A stretch of DNA of 64,000 nucleotides from assembly GCF_013307435.2 (NCBI RefSeq), contig NZ_CP102845.1, forward strand, positions 992,001 through 1,056,000. Reading direction: 5' to 3'. Positions 7,830 through 16,786 of the stretch are shown here, in pieces (within the stretch, counting starts at the first letter, position 1; the number at the start of each line of letters is the position of its first letter). Below the pieces are notes generated by a model that worked only from the letters and a program-made list of their open reading frames with translations, was not told where the DNA came from and did not search any database. The stretch comes from Microvirga terrae. Lineage in GTDB: Bacteria > Pseudomonadota > Alphaproteobacteria > Rhizobiales > Beijerinckiaceae. A program made the position numbers and the translations under genes.

Positions 7830-9544
7830 TCCGCCGCCTCGGCCAGAGGGCCCGTGTTGGCGTGAAAATCGCGACCGTTGCCCGTTGCGGCCACGATCCC
7901 GGCGCGGATGACGAAATCCCCGAACCTCTCGGCGACCTTTCGGCCATGGGCGTAGGCCGCGAAGAGCGGGTCGAGAGCGGCGATGATCTCGTCGTGCTGC
8001 AGGTCGGCCGCATAGAGCTTCGAGAGGCGGGACCCGTCGAAGGCGCCGCCGAGATAGAGATTGTACCGACCCGGGCCTTTGCCCACGAGGCCGATCTCCG
8101 CGATATACGGGCGGGCGCAGCCATTGGGGCAACCGGTCATGCGGATCGTGATCTCGTCCTCGGCGAGGCCGCGAAGGCTGAGGCGCTCCTCGAGCGCCGT
8201 CACGAGCGAGGGCAGGTAGCGCTCGCTCTCGGCCAGCGCCAGACCGCAGGTCGGCAGGGCCACGCAGGCCATCGCGTTGCGCCGCAGCGCCGTGGCATGG
8301 CTCGTCAGGCCATGATCCTCGACGAGCGCTTCGATCTGCGCGCGCTTCCCCGGTGAGACATTGGCCACGATCACGTTCTGGTTCGCCGTGAGGCGGAACT
8401 CGCCGTCGTGGATCTCGGCGATCCGACGGAAGCCCGTCAGGAGGGAAGGGCCGCCCGGAATGTCGCGCAGACGGCCGTTCTCGATGAAGAGCGTCAAGTG
8501 GGAGCGGCCGTCTTCGCCCTCGACCCACCCGTAGCGATCGCCGTTGTTGTCGAACCGGAAAGGCTGCGGCTTGCCCAGGGCTTTGCCGATGCGACGCTCG
8601 ACCTCGGCGCGGAACGCGTCGAGGCCCCGATCCTCGATGGTGTACTTGAGGCGCGCATGCTTGCGGAGCGTGCGGTCGCCCCAGTCGCGCTGCACCGTCA
8701 CCACAGCCTCCGCCACGGCAAGGGCGTCTTCGGGCCGGCAGAAGCCCAGCACGTCGGCCGTGCGGGGATAGGTGTCCTCCTCACCGTGGGTCATGCCCAT
8801 GCCGCCGCCGACCGTCACGTTCCAGCCCTTGACCTCGCCCTTCTTGCCGAGGATCGCGATGAAGCCGAGATCCTGTGCGAAGATGTCGACCTCGTTCGAC
8901 GGCGGAACCGCCACCACCGTCTTGAACTTCCGCGGCAGGTAGGTCCGACCGTAGACGGGTTCGATGACCTCTTCTCCGCCGACGACCTTCTCCCCGTCGA
9001 GCCAGATCTCCCGATAGGCCGGCGTTTGCGGCAGGAGATGCTCGGAGATCGACCGGGCGAGATCAAGGGCCGCCGCGTGGGCGCGGGACTGATGCGGATT
9101 GGTCGAGGCCAGCACGTTGCGGTTGACGTCGCCGCAGGCGGCGAGCGTATCGAGAAGGGCCGCGTCGATGGCCTTCATGGTTGCCTTCAGGTTCGACTTG
9201 ATCACGCCATGGAACTGGAACGTCTGCCGGGTCGTCAGGCGCAACGTTCCATTGGCGTAATCCTGGGCGATCCGATCGAGCTGCAGCCACTGGGCCGGCG
9301 TGCAGACGCCGCCCGGTATGCGCAGGCGGATCATGAACGAAAAGGCCTTCTCGAGCTTCTTCTTCGTCCGCTCGGCCCGCAGATCCCGGTCGTCCTGCAG
9401 ATACATGCCGTGGAACTTGACCAGCTGCTGGTCGTCTTCGGTGATTGCCCCGGTGACGATGTCGGTGAGGCCTTCCGCGAGCGTCCCGCGCAGATAGCCG
9501 CTTGCCTCTTTGATGCGCTCGTTGCGCGAGAGTTCCTTGGACAT
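7826..9544 (-). CDS. cysI: Sulfite reductase (NADPH) hemoprotein beta-component
   Basis: Carries the siroheme-[4Fe-4S] centre that reduces sulfite to sulfide with six electrons from CysJ. The 572-residue length matches E. coli CysI (570). Cofactor cysteines are visible in CVALPTCGLALAESERYLP and in MTGCPNGCARPYIAE. The N-terminal region has the GGVCTPAQWL and TTRQTFQFHG signatures of sulfite and nitrite reductases. The partner flavoprotein gene is 12 bp upstream and the siroheme synthase overlaps downstream, so assimilatory sulfite reduction is favoured over nitrite reduction. Confidence 0.95.
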   Translation of the reverse strand: MSKELSRNERIKEASGYLRGTLAEGLTDIVTGAITEDDQQLVKFHGMYLQDDRDLRAERTKKKLEKAFSFMIRLRIPGGVCTPAQWLQLDRIAQDYANGTLRLTTRQTFQFHGVIKSNLKATMKAIDAALLDTLAACGDVNRNVLASTNPHQSRAHAAALDLARSISEHLLPQTPAYREIWLDGEKVVGGEEVIEPVYGRTYLPRKFKTVVAVPPSNEVDIFAQDLGFIAILGKKGEVKGWNVTVGGGMGMTHGEEDTYPRTADVLGFCRPEDALAVAEAVVTVQRDWGDRTLRKHARLKYTIEDRGLDAFRAEVERRIGKALGKPQPFRFDNNGDRYGWVEGEDGRSHLTLFIENGRLRDIPGGPSLLTGFRRIAEIHDGEFRLTANQNVIVANVSPGKRAQIEALVEDHGLTSHATALRRNAMACVALPTCGLALAESERYLPSLVTALEERLSLRGLAEDEITIRMTGCPNGCARPYIAEIGLVGKGPGRYNLYLGGAFDGSRLSKLYAADLQHDEIIAALDPLFAAYAHGRKVAERFGDFVIRAGIVAATGNGRDFHANTGPLAEAAE

Positions 9545-9556
9545 CGTTCGTGCTTC

Positions 9557-11323
9557 TCAATAAACGTCTTGGTGATAGCGCCGGCCGCGCTCGAGTTCCG
9601 TGACGGCGTGTTCGGCCGCCTCGGGGGAAAGGGCCTTCACGTCGGCGAAGGCTGCAACGAGGGCGGCGCGAACATCCTTCGCCATCGCCTTGGCGTCGCC
9701 GCAGACATAGACCTGCGCACCGTTGTCCAGCCAGTCGACGAGGTCGCGGCGCTGCTCCCAGAGGCGGTGCTGCACATATACCTTCTGTGGCGTGTCGCGC
9801 GAGAAGGCGAGGTCGAGCCGGGCGAGCGATCCGTCCCTCAGGGCATCCTGCCATTCCAGCTGATAGAGGAAATCGTGCGTGTAGCGCCGGTCGCCGAAGA
9901 ACAGCCAGGATCTGCCGCCTGCTCCAAGGGCACGCCGTTCCTGCACGAAGGCGCGGAAGGGAGCAATGCCGGTTCCCGGGCCGATCATGATGATGTCGGT
10001 GGAAGGCTCTGGCAGCCGGAAATGCTTGTTGGGCTTTAGGCGAACGCGGGCGGCCGCGCCCGCCTTGAGGCGGTCCGCCACGAAGGTCGACGCGACACCC
10101 CGGCGCACGCGCCCATGGGCTTCATAGCGGACAGCTGCGATGAGAAGATGCGCCTCGTCGCCGACCTCCCTGCGCGAGGACGCGATGGAATAGGCCCGCG
10201 GCGGGAGAGGCCGGGTGAGCGCCGTGAGTTGCTGGGCGGTCAGCGTGACGGGGTAGGCTTCGACGAGATCGATGAACTGGCGTCCGTCGATCCAGGAGCG
10301 CGCCTGTCCCTCATCCAGGAGCCTGCGGAGCTCCGCATGGCCGGTCTCGGCCGCGAAGGTTTCGAGGGTCTTGACCGCGAGGGTCGTGATGTCGCGCTCG
10401 GTCGTCAATGTGGTGCGCAAGCTGTCATCGGCCTGCAGTCCTGTCGCCGCGAGAACGGCGTCCACGAGGGCCGGGTCGTTCTCGGGAAACAGCTCGAGCG
10501 CGTCGCCGGGCTCATAAGCCGGCGCGGCGCCGTCGAAGCCGAGCGCCAGGTGAATCGTCTCCTTGTCGGAGCGCGAGGAACTCAGGTTGACATGCTCGAT
10601 CACCTCGCCGATCACGGCATCCCGGCTCGGCTCGACGCTGACGCGGGGGCCGAAATCGACCGACACCACGTTGCCCGAACTCTCCTGGGCCGGACTCTCC
10701 TGGGCCGGTGCGAAGGCTGCGAGCGTGGTCTTGATCCAGGCCGCGGCGGGCGCCTCGAAATCCAGGTCGCAATCGACCCTGTCTGCCGCGCGTACGGCGC
10801 CGAGTTCGGCCAGCCGCGCATCGAGGGCTTTGCCGACGCCGCAGAATTCCGCATAGGCGGTGTCGCCCAGCGCCAGGACGGCGAAGCTCGTACCTTCGAG
10901 ACGAGGCGCCGATGGTCCCATGAGAGCCGCATAGGCCCGGGCAGCACGCCCCGGCGGCTCGCCTTCGCCCCAGGTGGCGGCGATCACCACCAGCTTTCCG
11001 TGCTGCGGCAGGTCGGCCACGTCGAGATCGGCGAAATCGACGATCTTCGGCTTGAAGCCGTCCTTGCGGGCGAGCTTCGCCACGTCCTGGGCCAGCCGCT
11101 CCGCATTGCCCGACTCGCTGGCGAAGAGGATCGTGAGCGGCTCTGACGCACGGGCAGGTGCATCCACCCGGGGGAGGGGCGCCTGACCCGCATCGATCCC
11201 GGCCAGGAAGCCCGCGAGCCATGCGCGCTGAATGGGAGAAGCGGCGCTCAGGACGCGATCGAGGCTGAGCCGGTCGTCGTCCCCGAAGGGCGCGGTTTGA
11301 GGCAGAAGAGCAAATGCTGACAT
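9557..11323 (-). CDS. cysJ: Sulfite reductase (NADPH) flavoprotein alpha-component
   Basis: Electron-transfer subunit passing NADPH electrons via FAD and FMN to CysI. It has an N-terminal flavodoxin domain (FASESGNAERLA about residues 66-77; ATWGEGEPPG), a connecting and FAD domain with RAYSIASS, an NADPH-binding motif GPGTGIAPFRAFVQ, and the family's terminal YHQDVY. Start at 11323 (MSAFALLP) gives 588 residues, close to E. coli CysJ (599). An in-frame start at 11359 would run toward the operator. It is the first gene of cysJ-cysI-cysG, with the 16-bp palindrome 42 bp upstream. Confidence 0.95.
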   Translation of the reverse strand: MSAFALLPQTAPFGDDDRLSLDRVLSAASPIQRAWLAGFLAGIDAGQAPLPRVDAPARASEPLTILFASESGNAERLAQDVAKLARKDGFKPKIVDFADLDVADLPQHGKLVVIAATWGEGEPPGRAARAYAALMGPSAPRLEGTSFAVLALGDTAYAEFCGVGKALDARLAELGAVRAADRVDCDLDFEAPAAAWIKTTLAAFAPAQESPAQESSGNVVSVDFGPRVSVEPSRDAVIGEVIEHVNLSSSRSDKETIHLALGFDGAAPAYEPGDALELFPENDPALVDAVLAATGLQADDSLRTTLTTERDITTLAVKTLETFAAETGHAELRRLLDEGQARSWIDGRQFIDLVEAYPVTLTAQQLTALTRPLPPRAYSIASSRREVGDEAHLLIAAVRYEAHGRVRRGVASTFVADRLKAGAAARVRLKPNKHFRLPEPSTDIIMIGPGTGIAPFRAFVQERRALGAGGRSWLFFGDRRYTHDFLYQLEWQDALRDGSLARLDLAFSRDTPQKVYVQHRLWEQRRDLVDWLDNGAQVYVCGDAKAMAKDVRAALVAAFADVKALSPEAAEHAVTELERGRRYHQDVY

Positions 11324-11365
11324 GGCTTCAGTTTCGCGCTCAGCTCTGGATGAAGTCAATGAAAC

Positions 11366-11381
11366 GTTCTTTTTAAAGAAC
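11366..11381. promoter_or_regulatory. Sulfur-regulon palindrome upstream of cysJ
   Basis: GTTCTTTTTAAAGAAC, an inverted repeat with 7-bp arms and a 2-bp spacer, 42 bp before the cysJ ATG. The identical 16-mer recurs at 18614-18629, and a close variant lies ahead of cysH. Its position near the expected cysJ promoter suggests an operator. Confidence 0.65.
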
Positions 11382-11498
11382 CAGTTCCGGAAGAAAATTC
11401 TTTTGTCTCGGCTGGCCCGCGGAGAAGAGAATTCTGCGGAACCCGGGGCTTGGCTAGAAAGGGGTAGGTGCGCACCCGGCTCGGGACCGTGTCAGGCC

Positions 11499-11960
11499 TC
11501 AGGCCGTGATCTCGATCGGCAGTGCCGTCGTGGACTTCACCCGTTCGACGCTGAAGCGCGAACTGACGTTCTTCAAGGGGACGATGCCGATCAAACGCTT
11601 GTAGAACAGGTCGTAGGCCTTGACGTCCGGAACGACCACCCGCAGCAGGTAATCCACGTCCCCGGCCATGCGGTGGAACTCGACCACCTCACTCATGGTC
11701 GAGATCGTCGTTGCGAAGCGCTCCAAGGATTCCTGCGTGTGGTCGCCGGCCTCGACGCAGACGAAGACCGTCAGGCCAAGCCCGAGCTTCTCCGGGTCCA
11801 GAAGGGCCACCCGGCGTTGAATCACCCCCTGGGCTTCGAGGCGCTGGATGCGTTTCCAGCACGGAGTTTGGGAGAGGCCGACCCGGTGGCCGATGTCAGC
11901 GACAGAAAGTGTGCCATCTTGCTGAAGAAGATCTAAAATTTTTCGGTCGATGCGGTCCAT
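11499..11960 (-). CDS. Lrp/AsnC-family regulator, DecR-like; candidate sulfur-regulon regulator
   Basis: A 153-residue regulator with an N-terminal HTH (DRIDRKILDLLQQDG; LSQTPCWKRIQRLE) and a C-terminal RAM ligand-binding domain (VVEFHRMAGDVDYLLRV; FYKRLIGIVPLKNVSS). The TPCWKR and VALLDPEKLGLGLT strings closely resemble E. coli DecR (YbaO), a cysteine-responsive activator of cysteine detoxification, as I recall that sequence. Here it sits between the divergent cysJIG and cysHDN operons, each preceded by the same palindrome, so control of sulfur assimilation by cysteine or a related metabolite is a reasonable inference. The gene shares the intergenic region with cysH (divergent). Confidence 0.88.
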   Translation of the reverse strand: MDRIDRKILDLLQQDGTLSVADIGHRVGLSQTPCWKRIQRLEAQGVIQRRVALLDPEKLGLGLTVFVCVEAGDHTQESLERFATTISTMSEVVEFHRMAGDVDYLLRVVVPDVKAYDLFYKRLIGIVPLKNVSSRFSVERVKSTTALPIEITA

Positions 11961-12089
11961 CTCTGCATCCCGTACTTCGATGAATATTGCTCCCCTCGCT
12001 TTTCACGTTTCAGGGAAAAATATTCTCTTCTTGCGACGTCCTGGCCGAGACGGCGAGCGGTCCGCGCCCCGGTTCAGTACAGCCTGACC

Positions 12090-12113
12090 TTGACACCGTT
12101 CGTTATTAAGAAC
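12090..12113 (+). promoter_or_regulatory. Candidate promoter element and sulfur palindrome upstream of cysH
   Basis: TTGACA (12090-12095) looks like a -35 hexamer. It is followed directly by GTTCGTTATTAAGAAC (12098-12113), a variant of the cysJ palindrome with both GTTC/GAAC ends intact. The dyad ends 32 bp before the cysH ATG, so a bound regulator would overlap the core promoter. No convincing -10 hexamer was found. Confidence 0.55.
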
Positions 12114-12145
12114 AAGTTCGATTTTGCGCTTTGGAGAATTTGACG

Positions 12146-12910
12146 ATGGATATGGGCTCAGGAGGCGTGCAGGCCGACGCTTTGGCCCGCGCCATGAAAG
12201 AAGTGGGCCTCGCGGAACGCCTTGCCCTCGCGTCGCGTGCGATCAACGGCCGGCTGGTCTTCACGACCAGCTTCGGTCTTGAAGACCAGGCGATCACCCA
12301 TGCGATCTTCAGGGCGGGTCTCGACATTCACATCGAGCTCGTGACTCTCGACACCGGCCGGCTGTTTCCCGAGACCTATGACCTCTGGGCGCAGACGGAG
12401 GAGCGCTACGGGCGTCGGATCAACGCGGTCAGTCCCGACTGTTCCGACCTGGAGGCCCTGGTGGCCCGCCAGGGCGTCAACGGTTTCCGTCACTCGGTCG
12501 AGGCCCGGAAAGCCTGCTGCGACATCCGCAAGGTCGAGCCCCTGGGCCGGGCTCTCGCTGGGGCGGCCGGATGGGTCACGGGTCTTCGCGCCGAACAATC
12601 CGCCTTTCGCGCGGCCGTGCCGCTGGCCTTGCAGGACGAAGGGTATCGCCTGATCAAGCTCAATCCCCTGGCGGATTGGAGCCGACAGGACCTCGTCCGC
12701 TATGTCACCGACAACGCCGTTCCTTACAATCCGCTGCACGACCAGGGATACCCATCCATCGGCTGCGCACCCTGCACCCGGGCGGTTCGTCTCGGCGAGC
12801 CCGAGCGTGCAGGCCGCTGGTGGTGGGAGCAGGAGGCCAAGAAGGAATGTGGCCTGCATCTCGTGCCGACCCAGAGAATTCAGGAGCATTCCCATGATCG
12901 GCGGGCGTGA
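12146..12910 (+). CDS. cysH: Adenylyl-sulfate reductase (thioredoxin), Fe-S type
   Basis: Reduces activated sulfate to sulfite. The 254-residue protein has [12 protein letters not shown] near the N terminus, the [4Fe-4S] cysteines KACCDIRK and GCAPCTRAV, and the catalytic C-terminal ECGLH. The paired CC and CxxC cysteines mark the APS-using bacterial assimilatory type, unlike E. coli PAPS reductase. That fits the absence of an APS kinase domain in the neighbouring CysN. The ATG at 12146 is chosen because GGAG lies 10 bp upstream; an in-frame TTG at 12131 would absorb that Shine-Dalgarno. It overlaps cysD by 17 bp. Confidence 0.93.
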   Translation: MDMGSGGVQADALARAMKEVGLAERLALASRAINGRLVFTTSFGLEDQAITHAIFRAGLDIHIELVTLDTGRLFPETYDLWAQTEERYGRRINAVSPDCSDLEALVARQGVNGFRHSVEARKACCDIRKVEPLGRALAGAAGWVTGLRAEQSAFRAAVPLALQDEGYRLIKLNPLADWSRQDLVRYVTDNAVPYNPLHDQGYPSIGCAPCTRAVRLGEPERAGRWWWEQEAKKECGLHLVPTQRIQEHSHDRRA

Positions 12911-13880
12911 CGCGGGAGATGTGCGCTACGCAAAGCGGTCCGAGCCTCAAGGGGCTCTGTCCGAGGGCAAGGGGCTGCGGTCGGACTTGACCCATCTCGA
13001 CCGCCTTGAAGCGGAAAGCATCTACATCATGCGCGAGGCCGTCGCCGAAAGCGACAATCCCGTCATGCTGTATTCCATCGGCAAGGACTCTTCGGTCCTG
13101 CTGCACCTTGCTCTCAAGGCGTTCTATCCGGCAAGGCTGCCGTTTCCCCTTCTGCATGTGGACACGACCTGGAAGTTTCGCGAAATGATCGCTTTCCGGG
13201 ACCGACGCGCGCGCGAACTCGGGATTGATCTTCTGGTGCACACCAATCAGGACGGTCTTGCCCGCAACATCGGTCCGATCAGCCATGGCTCGGAAGTGCA
13301 TACCGACGTCATGAAAACCCAGGCGCTCAAGCAGGCGCTCGAGCAGTACGAGTTCGATGCCGCGTTCGGCGGCGCCCGTCGCGACGAGGAGAAGTCGCGA
13401 GCCAAGGAACGGGTGTTCTCGCTGCGCAACGCCCATCACCGCTGGGATCCCAAGCGCCAGCGGCCCGAGCCCTGGCAGCTCTATAACGGACGCAAGCGCC
13501 GAGGCGAGAGCCTGCGCGTCTTTCCACTCTCCAATTGGACTGAGCTCGACATCTGGCTCTACATCCACCGGGAGAACATCCCCATCGTTCCGCTCTATTT
13601 TGCCGCCGAGCGTCCGGTTGTGGAGCGGGACGGCATGCTCATCCTCGTGGATGATGAAAGATTGCCGCTTCATCCGGGCGAGCGGCCGCAACTGCGGTCC
13701 GTGCGGTTCAGGACGCTCGGCTGCTACCCCCTGACCGGGGCCGTGGAGAGCACCGCGTCCACTCTCCCCGACATCATTCGCGAGACGCTCGAGGCGCGGA
13801 CGTCCGAACGCCATGGACGCGCCATCGACAAGGACACCGCGGCGTCCATGGAACGCAAGAAGCAAGAGGGCTACTTCTGA
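12894..13880 (+). CDS. cysD: Sulfate adenylyltransferase subunit 2
   Basis: Small, catalytic ATP sulfurylase subunit that adenylates sulfate to APS, driven by the CysN GTPase. It shows the PP-loop [19 protein letters not shown], the [14 protein letters not shown] region, and [16 protein letters not shown]. Length is 328 residues; E. coli CysD is 302, and the first 20 residues here are extra. The ATG at 12894 overlaps the cysH end by 17 bp, and the stop overlaps the cysN ATG (TGATG), so the three genes are tightly coupled. Confidence 0.94.
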   Translation: MIGGRDAGDVRYAKRSEPQGALSEGKGLRSDLTHLDRLEAESIYIMREAVAESDNPVMLYSIGKDSSVLLHLALKAFYPARLPFPLLHVDTTWKFREMIAFRDRRARELGIDLLVHTNQDGLARNIGPISHGSEVHTDVMKTQALKQALEQYEFDAAFGGARRDEEKSRAKERVFSLRNAHHRWDPKRQRPEPWQLYNGRKRRGESLRVFPLSNWTELDIWLYIHRENIPIVPLYFAAERPVVERDGMLILVDDERLPLHPGERPQLRSVRFRTLGCYPLTGAVESTASTLPDIIRETLEARTSERHGRAIDKDTAASMERKKQEGYF

Positions 13881-15496
13881 TGTCGGTTCATCTCGAACCC
13901 GAGAGTTTCAAGCTGGAGGATTATCTCGCGGCGCATGAGCGCAAGAGCCTGTTGCGGTTCATCACCTGCGGCTCCGTCGACGATGGAAAGTCCACGCTGA
14001 TCGGCCGCCTGCTGTACGAGTCCAAGCGTTTGTTCGACGACCAGCTCGCAACGCTCGAGCGCGACTCGCGCAGGCACGGAACGCAGGATGGCGGCATCGA
14101 CTTTGCCCTTCTGGTCGATGGGCTGGCCAGTGAACGCGAGCAGGGCATCACCATCGATGTCGCCTATCGCTTCTTCTCGACAGACCAGCGGAGCTTCATC
14201 GTGGCCGACACTCCCGGCCATGAGCAATACACGCGCAACATGGCCACGGGTGCGTCGACGGCCGATGTCGCCATCCTGCTCATCGATGCGCGCAAGGGCA
14301 TCACGCGCCAGACGCGCCGCCACGCCCTTCTCGTGTCGATGCTCGGGATCCGTCACGTGGCCCTGGCGATCAACAAGATGGATCTCGTGGCGTGGTCCAG
14401 GGAGAAATTCGACCAGATCGGAGCGGAGTTCCGGGCCTTCGCGGTCAATCTGGGCTTCGATCGGATCGACGCCATCCCGGTATCGGCTCTCAACGGCGAC
14501 AACGTGGTCGAACCGTCGTCACAGGCCGGCTGGTACGAGGGGCCGACGCTGCTTGCCTATCTCGAAACCATCGAGGTCGAGCAGAAGGCCGATGCGGAGC
14601 CGTTCCGCATGCCGGTCCAGTGGGTCAATCGGCCGAGCCCGAACTTCCGCGGGTTCGCCGGCATCGTCACGAGCGGTCGGATCCGGCCGGGATCGCGAGT
14701 GCGGATCCTGCCCTCCGGGCTTGAGACTGCCGTTGACCGGATCGTGACGATGGACGGCGACCTGGCCGAGGCGATTACCGGGCAATCCGTCACACTCACC
14801 CTGTCCGACGAGGTGGATATCTCCCGAGGAGACGTCATCGCTTCGGTGGAGCGACAGGCGCAGGTTTCCGACAGGATCGAAGCCCGCCTGTTCTGGATGG
14901 CCACGGAGCATTTGAAAGAAGGCGATCAGTTTCTTCTGAAGCTCGGGGCAGCGGCCGTGCCCGCGCGGGTCGTGCGCGTGCGGCAGCGAATCGATCTCGC
15001 ATCGCTCGCCTCCGTGCCCGTGTCGTCGCTCGGGCCCAACGATATCGGCCACGTGGTTCTCGCCCTGGACCAGCCTGTCGCCTTCGACCCGTACGCGCAG
15101 AGCCGTCGCACCGGCGGCTTCATCCTCATCGACCGGGAGAGTTTCGACACGGTTGCGATTGGTCTCGTGGATGGCGCCGCTTCGGAACAGCCGGTCAATC
15201 TCGACGTGGTCCGGACCAATGCTCCGCTGGCCTGGATCAAGTGGACCGGCGAGCAAAAGCGGCGGAGCGCTCTCAAGGCCATGTCGTGGCGGGTCATCGG
15301 ATCCGTTGCAACCATCGGTGCCGCGGTCGTCCTGACCCAGGACGTTCGCCTGGCGGCAGCGATCGGCGCGACCGAGGTCGTGACCAAGCTCGTGCTATAT
15401 TACGGCCACGAGCGCCTGTGGGCCCGCATCCGCTACGGCCTGTCCGTCGCCACCGGGAAGCATGGCGGCGGGCCGCAGAGCTCGAGCGTCAATTAG
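13880..15496 (+). CDS. cysN: Sulfate adenylyltransferase subunit 1 (CysN) fused to a C-terminal DUF2061 membrane domain
   Basis: GTPase subunit of ATP sulfurylase. G-motifs are GSVDDGKST (about residues 31-39), DTPGHEQYTRNM and NKMDLVAW, followed by EF-Tu-like beta-barrel domains to about residue 445. Instead of the APS kinase (CysC) domain common in rhizobial NodQ/CysNC proteins, the last 75 residues match the DUF2061 pattern: KAMSWRVIGSVATIGAAVVL, then TEVVTKLVLYYGHERLW. They contain one or two hydrophobic helices, which would tether the sulfurylase to the membrane. That role is inferred. The lack of CysC agrees with an APS-using CysH next door. Confidence 0.93.
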   Translation: MSVHLEPESFKLEDYLAAHERKSLLRFITCGSVDDGKSTLIGRLLYESKRLFDDQLATLERDSRRHGTQDGGIDFALLVDGLASEREQGITIDVAYRFFSTDQRSFIVADTPGHEQYTRNMATGASTADVAILLIDARKGITRQTRRHALLVSMLGIRHVALAINKMDLVAWSREKFDQIGAEFRAFAVNLGFDRIDAIPVSALNGDNVVEPSSQAGWYEGPTLLAYLETIEVEQKADAEPFRMPVQWVNRPSPNFRGFAGIVTSGRIRPGSRVRILPSGLETAVDRIVTMDGDLAEAITGQSVTLTLSDEVDISRGDVIASVERQAQVSDRIEARLFWMATEHLKEGDQFLLKLGAAAVPARVVRVRQRIDLASLASVPVSSLGPNDIGHVVLALDQPVAFDPYAQSRRTGGFILIDRESFDTVAIGLVDGAASEQPVNLDVVRTNAPLAWIKWTGEQKRRSALKAMSWRVIGSVATIGAAVVLTQDVRLAAAIGATEVVTKLVLYYGHERLWARIRYGLSVATGKHGGGPQSSSVN

Positions 15497-15586
15497 AGGC
15501 GCGATCCTCGCCCCGCACATTCATCATCGTGTCAAATGCCCTGAGCCGTCGGGAGGCCGTGGCCGGGCAAGGTTGAAGGAAGACCC
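15497..15586 (+). other. Possible structured 5' leader of metZ
   Basis: Ninety bases between cysN and metZ. Positions 15536-15574 can fold with an outer TGCCC/GGGCA pairing around GC-rich inner stems (for example CCCTGAGCCGTCGGG and GGCCGTGGCC), followed by AGGTTGAAGGAAGACCC ahead of the ATG. Alphaproteobacterial metZ and metA leaders often carry SAM-II riboswitches, but the conserved SAM-II GCTAAA segment is not visible. It may be an attenuator, an unrecognised RNA, or only GC-rich spacer. Confidence 0.25.
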
Positions 15587-16783
15587 ATGAGCGAGCGTTC
15601 CCCGCGAAACCGGTCCCTGCATGCGCAGACCCGACTTGTCCATGACGGCACGCTGCGCTCGGATTTCGGCGAGACCTCCGAGGCGCTCTTCCTCACGCAG
15701 GGCCACGTCTATGAAAGCGCCGAGGACTGCGAAGCCCGCTTTACCGGGGAGAGTCCCGGGTTTCTCTACGCCCGCTTCTCGAACCCGACCGTCACGATGT
15801 TCGAGCAGCGGATGGCCTCCTTCGAAGGCGCTGAAGCCGCGCGCGCGACCGCGACCGGCATGGCCGCCGTGACGGCGGCCCTCATGGGCCTGCTGCAGGC
15901 GGGCGACCACATCGTTGCGGCCCGGGCCCTCTTCGGCTCCTGCCGCTATGTCGTGGCCGAACTCCTGCCGCGATTCGGCGTGGCCGCCACTCTGGTCGAC
16001 GGAACGGATCTCGATGCGTGGCGCAACGCGGTGCGGCCGGAGACGAAAGTGTTTTTCCTGGAAAGCCCGGCCAATCCCACGCTCGAAGTCATCGACATCG
16101 AAGCCGTCGCGGGCATCGCCCGCCGGGCCGGAGCGAAATTCGTGGTCGACAACGTGTTCTCATCCCCGATCTGGCAAAAGCCGCTGCGGCTCGGTGCCGA
16201 TTGCGTGGTGTATTCGGCCACCAAGCATATCGACGGGCAGGGGCGCTGCCTCGGCGGCGTAATTCTTGCCTCCGAGGAGTTCATCCAGACCCACGTTCAC
16301 ACCCTGCTGCGGCAGACCGGCCCGTCGATGTCGCCGTTCAACGCCTGGGTGCTTCTGAAGAGCCTGGAAACGCTGCCCCTGCGGGTGGAGCGCCAGACCC
16401 TGACGGCCGCCGCCGTCGCCGATGCCCTGGCGGGACATTCCAAGATCCGCCGCCTGATCTATCCGGGCCGGGCCGATCATCCGCAGGCGGACATCATTGC
16501 CCGGCAGATGACGGGCGGCTCGACCCTGATCGCCCTGGAGATCGAAGGAGGCAAGGCCGGGGCCTTCCGCTTCCTGAACGCCCTCGAACTCATCCGGATC
16601 TCCAACAATCTCGGCGATGCCAAGAGCCTCATCACCCATCCGGCCACGACGACGCACCAGCGCTTCACACCGGAGGAGAGGGCGGAGATGGGAGTCTCCG
16701 AAGGGCTGGTCAGGCTGTCGATTGGCCTTGAGCACGAGGATGACCTGATCGACGATCTGCTGCAGGCGCTCGAGCCGGTTTGA
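15587..16783 (+). CDS. metZ: O-succinylhomoserine sulfhydrylase
   Basis: PLP enzyme of the Cys/Met metabolism family that makes homocysteine from O-succinylhomoserine and sulfide, the direct sulfhydrylation route to methionine. It shows YARFSNPTVTMFEQRMASFE near the N terminus, FLESPANPTLEVIDI, and the PLP lysine in VVYSATKHIDGQGRCLGGVI. The 398-residue length is normal. The HIDGQGRCLGG segment is characteristic of MetZ rather than MetB or MetC. It lies 90 bp after cysN on the same strand, placing sulfide use next to sulfide production. It ends 3 bp from the convergent rhodanese gene. Confidence 0.92.
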   Translation: MSERSPRNRSLHAQTRLVHDGTLRSDFGETSEALFLTQGHVYESAEDCEARFTGESPGFLYARFSNPTVTMFEQRMASFEGAEAARATATGMAAVTAALMGLLQAGDHIVAARALFGSCRYVVAELLPRFGVAATLVDGTDLDAWRNAVRPETKVFFLESPANPTLEVIDIEAVAGIARRAGAKFVVDNVFSSPIWQKPLRLGADCVVYSATKHIDGQGRCLGGVILASEEFIQTHVHTLLRQTGPSMSPFNAWVLLKSLETLPLRVERQTLTAAAVADALAGHSKIRRLIYPGRADHPQADIIARQMTGGSTLIALEIEGGKAGAFRFLNALELIRISNNLGDAKSLITHPATTTHQRFTPEERAEMGVSEGLVRLSIGLEHEDDLIDDLLQALEPV

Positions 16784-16786
16784 TGG

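Noticed and set aside
7829..8528. Long minus-strand extension of the cysG frame upstream of 7829
   Set aside because: The extension overlaps cysI entirely and is arginine- and proline-rich nonsense in an alternative frame; the ATG at 7829 with the ATGA overlap is the real start.
8408..10039. A 543-codon plus-strand frame opposite cysI and cysJ
   Set aside because: It is antisense to two confident genes and has no recognisable domains; high GC content creates such shadows.
13880..15496. CysNC bifunctional enzyme
   Set aside because: The C terminus has no P-loop APS kinase domain; it is a hydrophobic DUF2061-like segment.
15497..15586. SAM-II riboswitch upstream of metZ
   Set aside because: The position fits, but the conserved GCTAAA element and the expected pseudoknot were not visible, so it is kept only as an unidentified possible leader.
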